A DNA stretch of 64,000 nucleotides from Hymenobacter jeongseonensis (lineage in GTDB: Bacteria > Bacteroidota > Bacteroidia > Cytophagales > Hymenobacteraceae). The position numbers were made by a program, and so were the translations under genes. The notes under the pieces are model-generated. The model ran no database searches and was not told the origin of the DNA. It saw only the letters and a list, made by a program, of their open reading frames with translations. The number at the start of each line of letters is the position of its first letter. Within the stretch, counting starts at the first letter, position 1. Positions 35,612-42,705 of the stretch are shown one piece after another. The DNA lies in assembly GCF_015694725.1 (NCBI RefSeq), contig NZ_JADQDQ010000008.1:124001-188000 (forward strand), given 5' to 3'.

Positions 35612-36712
35612 CTACAATATCCCCTTGGTGCTGGGGATAGCAGCCGACTCATCCCGTTGCAACGCCATCTTAATGGCCTTAGCCACTGCTTTAAAAATTG
35701 CTTCTATTTTGTGGTGCTCATTATCACCGGCACAAGCAATGTTCAAGGTTGCGCGGGCATTGTCAGTGAACGACTTAAAGAAGTGAAAGAACAACTCAGT
35801 AGGTAAATCCCCTACCCGCTCGCGGCGGAATTCAGCATTCCAGACCAACCAAGGACGGCCCGAGAAGTCGATAGCCGCTTGCGCCAGGGCCTCGTCCATG
35901 GGCAATAGAAACCCATAGCGAGCCAATCCACGCTTGTCCCCAAGGGCTTGTGAAAAGGCTGTTCCCAGCGCCAGCGCTGTGTCTTCGACGGTATGATGCT
36001 CATCAATGTGCAAATCCCCTTTTACACTTATGTGCAAATCAATTCCGCTGTGACGCCCCAATTGCTCCAGCATGTGGTCGAAAAACCCCAACCCGGTATG
36101 AATGTCGGTTTTACCTGTGCCGTCCAGATTGAGTGTGACTGAAATCTGAGTTTCGTTGGTGTTGCGTTCAATTACCGCAATACGGGCCGGGTATCGCAGG
36201 TGGCGGTAGATGGCTTCCCAGCTGGTGGTGGTTAGGGCGGCGCGCGAGTCGGGCTCCTCTCCTATTAGGATTGCCTGGCTGCCAAGATTTACGGCCAGTT
36301 CTACATCCGTCAATCGGTCGCCGATGACAAAGGAGTTCGCCAGGTCGTACTCATTGGCGGGGTCGAGGTAGCTGCCCAACAAACCCGTGCCCGGTTTACG
36401 GGTTGCCAGTCCTTCGTGCGGAAAGCTCCGGTCAATGTGTTCGGCGACAAAATGGATGCCCTCTCCCGCCAAAATTTCCTGCATCAGGCGATGCGGTGGC
36501 CAAAACGTGTCTTCAGGGAAGCTGGCCGTTCCCAAGCCATCCTGATTGGTTACCAGCACCAACTCGTACTCAGGTAAGTCGCGGGCAATCCGGGCCAGGG
36601 CGCTGATGCAACCCGGCAAAAAAGCAAATTTCTCCAGGCTGTCGACCTGCTGGCTGGGCTGGGGCTCCACGAGGATGGTGCCATCGCGGTCAATAAACAG
36701 GGCCTTTTTCAA
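35612..36712 (-). CDS. hisB: Bifunctional histidinol-phosphatase / IGP dehydratase HisB
   Basis: 366 residues. The N-terminal HAD phosphatase (KALFIDRDGTILVEPQPS, then VTNQDGLGTASF) is fused to the IGP dehydratase domain from about 175 (RNTNETQISVTLNLDGTGK, GFFDHMLEQLGRHSG, DEHHTVEDTALALG, metal His residues visible). It catalyses the dehydration and histidinol-phosphate hydrolysis steps. No ATG exists near the conserved start; the TTG giving MKKALFIDRDG was chosen, but another TTG ten codons upstream is possible. Confidence 0.92.
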   Translation of the reverse strand: MKKALFIDRDGTILVEPQPSQQVDSLEKFAFLPGCISALARIARDLPEYELVLVTNQDGLGTASFPEDTFWPPHRLMQEILAGEGIHFVAEHIDRSFPHEGLATRKPGTGLLGSYLDPANEYDLANSFVIGDRLTDVELAVNLGSQAILIGEEPDSRAALTTTSWEAIYRHLRYPARIAVIERNTNETQISVTLNLDGTGKTDIHTGLGFFDHMLEQLGRHSGIDLHISVKGDLHIDEHHTVEDTALALGTAFSQALGDKRGLARYGFLLPMDEALAQAAIDFSGRPWLVWNAEFRRERVGDLPTELFFHFFKSFTDNARATLNIACAGDNEHHKIEAIFKAVAKAIKMALQRDESAAIPSTKGIL

Positions 36713-36783
36713 TTCTATGGGCAATTTACAATGAGTAAACAAGGGACAATGCAGGGCGCAAGTGGAATGCTCCCCCGAAAAAA

Positions 36784-39180
36784 TCAGTGAGCGGAAGTCA
36801 CTGCGTTGGGACTCTGCGTAACGATTTCGGTTAGGGCTCGCAGCAATACAGCATTTTCAGCGGCCGTTCCCACGGTCAGGCGAAGGCAGCCGGCACAGCC
36901 GGGTTGGGTTGTGCGGTTGCGGACCACGATGCCCCGAGCCCGCAATTGGTCGTACACCGCAGTGGCATCGACGTTGAAGCGCACCAACAAAAAGTTGGCA
37001 TCCGATGGAAATACGTGGTCGACGATGGCCAAACGAGGCAGTTCTGAGGCCAATACTTCCCGGCCGGCCAACAATTCAGCTTGCATTTCGGGTAGTTGCG
37101 GGGCAGCGGCCAATGCCGCCAACGCGTGCTGCTGTGTCGCAGTCGAAATATTATAGGGCGGCTTTATTTTGTTGAGGTAGCCGATGAGTTCGGGCGCTGC
37201 ATAGGCCACACCCAGGCGCAAGCCGGCCAGCCCCCAGGCCTTGGAAAAAGTTTGCAGCACTACCAAGCGCGGAAATTCTGGTAATCGGGTGGTCCAGCTG
37301 GGCGCCGGAGAGAAATCGGCATAGGCCTCATCAACCACCACGATTCCGCGGAAGGTGCGCAATATGGTCTCGACGGTTTCTTGAGCGAAGAGGTTCCCGG
37401 TTGGGTTATTGGGTGAGCACAGGAAAACCAGTTTGGCTGTTGATGCTGCCAGTGTTTCCGCCGCATCAGCGGGAAGGTGGAAATCCGGCGTTAACGGGAG
37501 GCGCTGAACTCGCACGTCGTTCAGGTTGGCCGCCACTTCATACATGCCATACGTTGGCGGACAGATAACAATGCTGTCCTGGCCGGGCGTGCAGGTGAGA
37601 CGCACGAGCAAATCAATGGCTTCGTCCGACCCATTACCAAGAAAAATATTGCCGGGTGCCACGCCTTTTAGCTTAGCCAACTCCAATTTGATGGCGCGCT
37701 GGTGCGGGTCGGGATAGCGGCTGAAGTCGTCTGGGCCTACAGAGCCCAGGCTGTTTTCATTCGCATCGAGCATCACCGGCGCCATTCCCTCAAACTCGTC
37801 GCGAGCAGACGAATACGTCTGCATACGCTCAACGCTAGGCCGAATCAGTCCAGCATAAGGCATCGGGCTCTGTTCCGTTTGAGCTGCTGCCGAGGCCGCC
37901 GCCATAAGCCTAACCGTAACAGCGCGGGCGTGCGCAGCCAGTCCTTCGGCCTCGGCCATGGTCTCGACAACCGGGCCTAAGGCGTGCAAACCCGTGGCGG
38001 AAAGCCGCTGAAAGGTAATTTTTTTGATAAACGAATCTAGCGAGACCCCACTGTATTGCCGGGCATACCCACTGGTGGGCAGGGTGTGATTGGTGCCGGA
38101 AGCATAATCACCAACCGCCTCGGGTGTGAAGTGACCCAGAAAGACCGAGCCTGCGTTGGTTACCTGCGCGGCCAGCGCATCGGCCATGTCGGTGGCCAGA
38201 ATCAGGTGCTCCGGTGCGTATTGGTTGGAAAACGCCAGCATAGCGGCCGCATCGGCCAGCAGCACGGCCCGGCTATTGGCCAGCGCTTGCGCCGCTACTT
38301 CACGCCGAGGCAGCGTAGCGAGCTGCATGGTTAGTTCGGCTTGCACCTGGTCAATGATTGATTGCGAATCGCTGAGCAGCACGACTTGAGAGTCCGGGCC
38401 GTGCTCTGCTTGAGACAACAAATCGGCGGCGACAAACGCTGGGTTGGCTGTGGCATCGGCAATTACCAGCACTTCAGACGGCCCAGCCGGCATATCGATG
38501 GCCACCCCAAATTCCGCAGCGGCCAATTGCTTGGCGGCGGTTACGTACCGGTTGCCGGGGCCAAAAATCTTGTCCACTGCCGGCACCGATTCGGTACCGA
38601 CGGCCAGCGCGGCCACTGCTTGCGCACCGCCCACTTTCACCACTTGTTGAATACCCAGCAGCTGGGCCACAAACAAAATCACCGGACTCACCGAGCCATC
38701 GGGTTGTGGAGGAGTACAAACCACTACTTCCAGACAACCGGCCAATCGCGCCGGTACGCCCAACATCAGCAGCGTACTAAACAACGGCGCCGAACCACCG
38801 GGCACATACAGCCCCACCCGTTGCACGGGCACAGCCCGCCGCGAACACACCACGCCCGGCATGATTTCAACCCGAAGCTCTGGCTCGCGCTGTGCGGCGT
38901 GAAAGGCTTCGATGTTGGCTTTTGCCAGGCGAATGGCCGCTTGCAGTTGAGCAGGCACCTGAGCTGCTGCGGCCGCAAACTCAGTGTCGGAAACGACCAA
39001 CGTGGTTAGTGCCGCGCGGTCGAGTTCGGCCGTTAAGGCCAGCAGGGCGCGGTCGCCCCCTTGACGCACTTGCGCAAAAATGTCGCGGACACGGGCCGCA
39101 ACCTGGGGGGCTTCGGCCGTGGCGGCGCGCTCTTGCAACGCGGGCCAAGTGCTGGGCGCAGGATAATTGTAAGCTTGCAT
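36784..39180 (-). CDS. hisD-hisC: Fused histidinol dehydrogenase - histidinol-phosphate aminotransferase (HisD-HisC)
   Basis: 798 residues in one uninterrupted frame. Residues 1 to about 428 are HisD: KIFGPGNRYVTAAKQLAA, zinc ligands in SQAEHGPDSQ (Q257, H260) and AVGDYASGTNH (D358), catalytic YAPEHL (E324, H325) and a late His near 417. After a linker of about 15 residues (AAASAAAQTEQSP), HisC starts at Met440 with LIRPSVERMQTYSSARDEF, then LDANENSL, CSPNNPTGN, VVDEAYADF and PLP lysine K647 in FSKAWGLAGLRLG. These are normally two separate adjacent proteins. Here one chain would perform transamination and the final two oxidations to histidine. It begins 9 bases after the hisG stop. A lost stop codon or an assembly error are alternatives to a true fusion. 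Confidence 0.92.
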   Translation of the reverse strand: MQAYNYPAPSTWPALQERAATAEAPQVAARVRDIFAQVRQGGDRALLALTAELDRAALTTLVVSDTEFAAAAAQVPAQLQAAIRLAKANIEAFHAAQREPELRVEIMPGVVCSRRAVPVQRVGLYVPGGSAPLFSTLLMLGVPARLAGCLEVVVCTPPQPDGSVSPVILFVAQLLGIQQVVKVGGAQAVAALAVGTESVPAVDKIFGPGNRYVTAAKQLAAAEFGVAIDMPAGPSEVLVIADATANPAFVAADLLSQAEHGPDSQVVLLSDSQSIIDQVQAELTMQLATLPRREVAAQALANSRAVLLADAAAMLAFSNQYAPEHLILATDMADALAAQVTNAGSVFLGHFTPEAVGDYASGTNHTLPTSGYARQYSGVSLDSFIKKITFQRLSATGLHALGPVVETMAEAEGLAAHARAVTVRLMAAASAAAQTEQSPMPYAGLIRPSVERMQTYSSARDEFEGMAPVMLDANENSLGSVGPDDFSRYPDPHQRAIKLELAKLKGVAPGNIFLGNGSDEAIDLLVRLTCTPGQDSIVICPPTYGMYEVAANLNDVRVQRLPLTPDFHLPADAAETLAASTAKLVFLCSPNNPTGNLFAQETVETILRTFRGIVVVDEAYADFSPAPSWTTRLPEFPRLVVLQTFSKAWGLAGLRLGVAYAAPELIGYLNKIKPPYNISTATQQHALAALAAAPQLPEMQAELLAGREVLASELPRLAIVDHVFPSDANFLLVRFNVDATAVYDQLRARGIVVRNRTTQPGCAGCLRLTVGTAAENAVLLRALTEIVTQSPNAVTSAH

Positions 39181-39189
39181 GGCCAACGA

Positions 39190-40041
39190 CTAGGCAATCA
39201 TCTTTTCGATAGGCAATACCAGTATGCCCTCGGCACCAACGGCTTTGAGCTGGCTGGTGATGTGCCAGAATTCATCTTCCTGCACCACCGACTGCACCGA
39301 AACCCACCCGGCTTCGGCCAAGGGCGTGACGGTGGGCGACTTAATGCCGGGCAGCAAGCGGCGCACTTCCTCAAGTGCTGTGATGGGGGCATTAAGCAGG
39401 ATGTATTTGCTGCGCTTGGCCCGGCGAACGGCCTGCATGCGAAACCGCAGCTGGTCGAGCAACTCCGTTTGTTCGGCTGAGAGGTTGGGTTGGGCGATGA
39501 GCACGGCTTCGGACCGGAACACGGTTTCAACTTCGCGCAAGCCATTGCCCAGCAGCGTCGAACCGCTGCTGACAATGTCGCAAATTGCTTCGGCCAGGCC
39601 GATGCTGGGCGCAATTTCAACCGAACCGCTGATGGTGTGCAAGTGGGACTGAACGCCATTTTCGGCCAGGTAACGACCGAGAATATTGGGGTAGGATGTT
39701 GCGATGTTCTTGCCTTGCAGGGCGGCAATCGATGCATAAGCATCGGCGCGGGGTACGGCTAGGCTGAGGCGGCACTTGCTGAAGCCAAGCGCTTCAACTT
39801 CCAATCCCGGAAAACCGGCTTCCACCAGCACGTTTTGGCCCACTATGCCCAAATCGGCCACACCATCCTGTACATAACCCGGGATATCATCGTCGCGCAG
39901 GAAAAGAATTTCGAGGGGGAAATTGGTGGCTTCGGTTTTCAGCTTGTAGGAGCTGCTGATGAAGTTGATGCCGCATTCGCGAATGAGGGTGAGGGAATCC
40001 TCGCTCAGGCGCCCGGACTTTTGGATGGCTAATCGTAGCAT
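39190..40041 (-). CDS. hisG: ATP phosphoribosyltransferase HisG (long form)
   Basis: 283 residues, starting MLRLAIQKSGRLSEDSLTLI. Catalytic-core motifs include DLGIVGQNVLVE, EIAPSIGLAEAICDIVSSGSTLLGNGL (PRPP loop) and a C-terminal regulatory ACT-like domain (PTVTPLAEAGWVSVQSVVQEDEFW) that gives histidine feedback inhibition in the long form. First enzyme of histidine synthesis and first structural gene of the operon, 158 bases after the leader ORF. The ATG chosen is the one at the conserved N-terminus; an upstream in-frame ATG adds 13 residues with no family character. Confidence 0.94.
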   Translation of the reverse strand: MLRLAIQKSGRLSEDSLTLIRECGINFISSSYKLKTEATNFPLEILFLRDDDIPGYVQDGVADLGIVGQNVLVEAGFPGLEVEALGFSKCRLSLAVPRADAYASIAALQGKNIATSYPNILGRYLAENGVQSHLHTISGSVEIAPSIGLAEAICDIVSSGSTLLGNGLREVETVFRSEAVLIAQPNLSAEQTELLDQLRFRMQAVRRAKRSKYILLNAPITALEEVRRLLPGIKSPTVTPLAEAGWVSVQSVVQEDEFWHITSQLKAVGAEGILVLPIEKMIA

Positions 40042-40199
40042 GAAGGGTAAAAGAGGCGGGCGGTGCCGCACGTTGGGCATACCTGAATTCCACGCGAGGC
40101 CAGATGGCTGACTGCGGAATTACCCAGAAAATGAGTGAATAAGCCCGGCGTAAACTCACCCCGAGCGCGGCGGTGGAGACTCGGGCGGTCGGTGCTAGC
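40042..40199 (-). promoter_or_regulatory. his operon leader: attenuator region between leader ORF and hisG
   Basis: Read on the minus strand, the leader stop overlaps a strong hairpin GGTGCTA/TAGCACC (40191-40207). A second stem CCCGAG/CTCGGG (40160-40165 with 40180-40185) follows. The stretch coding TGTGGGAGG near the leader's end can alternatively pair with CTCCACC at about 40173-40179. Mutually exclusive pairing is the pattern of attenuators. I do not see a classical U-run after the second stem, so the mechanism could instead be Rho-dependent or translational. Confidence 0.5.
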
Positions 40200-40340
40200 T
40201 TAGCACCCGGCGCACAACCCGGCCTCCCACAGATGGTGGTGGCGATGGTGGGCACCCACAGCTACAGCCTTGCCTGCAGCCACGCGGAGGACCTGCGCGG
40301 CCGTTGCATCAGAGCAAAACAGGGAAGCTAAACGGTTCAT
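40200..40340 (-). CDS. his operon leader peptide
   Basis: A 46-codon ORF, too short for routine lists, begins ATG AAC CGT TTA and ends TAA. Residues 31-36 are HHRHHH, followed by LWEAGLCAGC. Five His in six codons directly upstream of hisG, in a frame with a start codon, a stop codon and a promoter-like element 7 bases upstream, is the signature of a histidine-sensing leader. The stop codon lies inside a hairpin. Starvation for charged tRNA-His would stall ribosomes at the run and alter folding downstream. Expected to have no function as a protein. Confidence 0.82.
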   Translation of the reverse strand: MNRLASLFCSDATAAQVLRVAAGKAVAVGAHHRHHHLWEAGLCAGC

Positions 40341-40347
40341 GTTGGAA

Positions 40348-40355
40348 CAAAGGTA
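40348..40355 (-). promoter_or_regulatory. Putative -7 promoter element of his operon
   Basis: On the minus strand TACCTTTG matches TAnnTTTG exactly and ends 7 bases before the leader-peptide ATG. Transcription would therefore begin almost at the leader start codon. A TTTG about 25 bases upstream could be the -33 element but the spacing is longer than the usual consensus. Confidence 0.55.
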
Positions 40356-40493
40356 TAACAGAAAACCGAACGGAGTTGGACAAATGACCGCATGGTTTTC
40401 AGAAATCCATACCAGTAACCCTATTTAAAAGTTTTAGCCAATTGGAAATATTTTTTCAATGGCTGTACCAAATTGCAATGAAATTCGTGTTCA

Positions 40494-41057
40494 ATGGTCA
40501 ATTTTATTGCGTTTCTTAATGATTTGCAGCCCCTTAGCCAGGAGCTTCAGGAAGCAGTTTTGGCGGGTACCGTTAGCGCGCAATTTCCCGCACATCATTT
40601 GTTGTTGAAACCCGGACAAGTGGCGCGGCAGGTATATTTTCTGGAGTCCGGGCTGGTGCGGGGCTACACCTTGCTGCACGGCCGTGAGATTTCATCCTGG
40701 TTTATGCAGCAGGGAGATTTTGTGATTTCCATCGTGAGCTTTTTCACCCAGCAGCCCTCCGAAGAATACCTGGAATTGCTGGAAGCCGGCACGGTTTACT
40801 CCATCCAGTTTGACCAGTTGGAAAAACTTTACCGCGAGTTTCCCGAGTTCAATTTCATCGGGCGAAAACTCGTGGAAAAATATTACGTGCTGAGTGAGCA
40901 ACGGGCCCAGCACTTGCGCTCACGCACGGCGGCAGAACGTTACGATTCCCTAATTCATGAATTCCCGACCATATTTCAGCGGGTGGCGGTGCAGCACATT
41001 GCCTCACATTTGGGCATGGCGCCCGAAACCTTGAGCAGGCTGCGGAGCCGCAAATGA
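40494..41057 (+). CDS. Crp/Fnr family transcriptional regulator
   Basis: 187 residues. An N-terminal cyclic-nucleotide-binding-like barrel (about 20-115; LLLKPGQVARQVYFLESGLVRGYTL and FTQQPSEEYLELLEAGTVYSI) and a C-terminal helix-turn-helix (VAVQHIASHLGMAPETLSRLRSRK). The key cAMP-binding residues of E. coli Crp are not recognisable, as in most Bacteroidota members. Transcribed divergently from the his operon and upstream of an FAD oxidoreductase, which may be a target. Confidence 0.87.
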   Translation: MVNFIAFLNDLQPLSQELQEAVLAGTVSAQFPAHHLLLKPGQVARQVYFLESGLVRGYTLLHGREISSWFMQQGDFVISIVSFFTQQPSEEYLELLEAGTVYSIQFDQLEKLYREFPEFNFIGRKLVEKYYVLSEQRAQHLRSRTAAERYDSLIHEFPTIFQRVAVQHIASHLGMAPETLSRLRSRK

Positions 41058-41151
41058 GGAATAGCAAATCGAGAAGAAGGAAAATGACATTTGTCATGAA
41101 ATGCAGGCCGCAGACGCTCAACCTTTGCGAGCGTTTTAAGCCCATTATTTC

Positions 41152-42705
41152 ATGATTCTTCGCTCAAAAAAGCCCATCATACTTTGTGTTTTGGTTGGAT
41201 TAGTCATTATCCTCTCGCTGGGCATTCGGCCGGCGCAGCATTTGTGGCAGGCCCATAAAGGTGATGCGGTTTCAGTTCCTCTGCAAAATACCGGCATTGC
41301 CAATGATGTCAGCCAGTTGAACCCGACGCCTATGCGGACGGTCGGACTGGGGACTGACTCAGCGGCAAACCTGCGGCAACTGCGCGAATTGCTGGTACTG
41401 GCCCGGGCCACTTGCACGACGGTATCCATTGCCGGGGCGCAGCATAGCATGGGCGGGCACACACTTTCGCCAGACGGTATCCGCCTTGACATGCGGGCCT
41501 TCAATTACATGCGCTTTGATACTGTCTCTAACTTACTGACCGTTGGCAGCGGCGCTACTTGGGCCGAAATCATTCCTTACCTGAACCACCGCGGCCGGGC
41601 CGTGGGCACCATGCAGTCGGATAATGCCTTCTCCGTCGGAGGGTCGCTCAGCGTCAATTGCCACGGCTGGCAACCCAATCAGCCGCCCATCGCGGCCACC
41701 GTGGTATCGGTTCGGGTGTTGCTCGCCGATGGCCGCCTGCTCACGTGCAGCCGCACGAAAAACCAACAGCTATTTGGCTTGGTACTCGGTGGCTATGGGT
41801 TGTTCGGCGTCATTCTCGATGCCAAACTTCGCACGGTGCCGAATGAGTTATACAGCTACCATCGGGTAGCTGGTGCGGCGGAAAACTACATCCAAGAATA
41901 TCGCCGGCACGTGGATGCCAACCCCCAGGTACATCTTGCCTATGGCCGGTTAAACGTAACTAATTCTCGTTTTTTGGAAGAAGCTACGCTTAATTACTTT
42001 ACTACGGAACGGCTGGCTAAAGCCGATTATCCCATGGTGGAGCCCGGCCTGTTGGACTTAAAGCGGGCCGTTTTCCTCGGGTCGAAGCACAATACCTACG
42101 GCAAACAACTGCGCTGGGACTTAGAGCAGGGATTGAGCAAAGTTGAGGAAGGAAGCGAGTTCTCGCGCAATCAAATCATGAACGAAAGTCCATCGCTTTA
42201 TATGAACCGCAGCCCCGGACAGACCGATATTCTGCACGAGTATTTCATTCCCGCCCGCCACTACAATGCGTTTCGTTTGGCCCTTCAACAGCGAATTCCC
42301 CGGCACAAAGCCGATTTGCTCAACGTCACTCTTCGGAATGTGTACGCGGACACCGATACTTTCCTGCCGTATGCCCGGCGGGAAGCCTTTGGCTTCGTCT
42401 TATTTTTCAATCAAGGTACCGCGCCCGCTGACGAAGCCGATATGACGGCTTTAACCCAGGAACTTATAGAAGAAGCTGAAAAGCTGGGGGGCACTTACTA
42501 CCTGCCCTACCGCCTGCACGCCACTCCCACGCAGCTTCGCCGCGCCTACCCGCAGTTTGATGAGTTCCTCCGGTTGAAACTAGATTATGACCCCCAGGAG
42601 TTGTTCCAAAACAAATTTTACCAGCGGTACCGCATTGGCATTGGGCACTCAATAGGGAATGCCAAAAAGCAACCTGTTAGAACCGCGCAATCAAGCGCAG
42701 ATTGA
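41152..42705 (+). CDS. FAD-linked oxidoreductase (FAD_binding_4, DprE1/GULO-like)
   Basis: 517 residues. An N-terminal hydrophobic segment (PIILCVLVGLVIILSLGIRP) suggests export or membrane anchoring. The PCMH/VAO FAD-binding region is clear: VSIAGAQHSMGGHTLSPDG, LTVGSGATWAEIIPYL, VGTMQSDNAFSVGGSLSVNCHGW and GGYGLFGVILDAKL. The C-terminus resembles sugar-1,4-lactone or DprE1-type oxidases (YLPYRLHATPTQLRRAYPQ). Substrate likely a sugar or alditol derivative. Its last 29 bases overlap the end of the convergent receptor gene. Confidence 0.83.
   Translation: MILRSKKPIILCVLVGLVIILSLGIRPAQHLWQAHKGDAVSVPLQNTGIANDVSQLNPTPMRTVGLGTDSAANLRQLRELLVLARATCTTVSIAGAQHSMGGHTLSPDGIRLDMRAFNYMRFDTVSNLLTVGSGATWAEIIPYLNHRGRAVGTMQSDNAFSVGGSLSVNCHGWQPNQPPIAATVVSVRVLLADGRLLTCSRTKNQQLFGLVLGGYGLFGVILDAKLRTVPNELYSYHRVAGAAENYIQEYRRHVDANPQVHLAYGRLNVTNSRFLEEATLNYFTTERLAKADYPMVEPGLLDLKRAVFLGSKHNTYGKQLRWDLEQGLSKVEEGSEFSRNQIMNESPSLYMNRSPGQTDILHEYFIPARHYNAFRLALQQRIPRHKADLLNVTLRNVYADTDTFLPYARREAFGFVLFFNQGTAPADEADMTALTQELIEEAEKLGGTYYLPYRLHATPTQLRRAYPQFDEFLRLKLDYDPQELFQNKFYQRYRIGIGHSIGNAKKQPVRTAQSSAD

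Noticed and set aside
36712..36742. Longer HisB start ten codons upstream
   Set aside because: Also a TTG codon; the extra residues FTHCKLPIEL are not family-like, whereas the downstream TTG gives the conserved MKKALFIDRDG start.
40160..40185. Second hairpin after the his leader as a classical Rho-independent attenuator
   Set aside because: The CCCGAG/CTCGGG stem is real but is followed by GTGAG rather than a U-run, so I do not call a terminator, only a structured leader.
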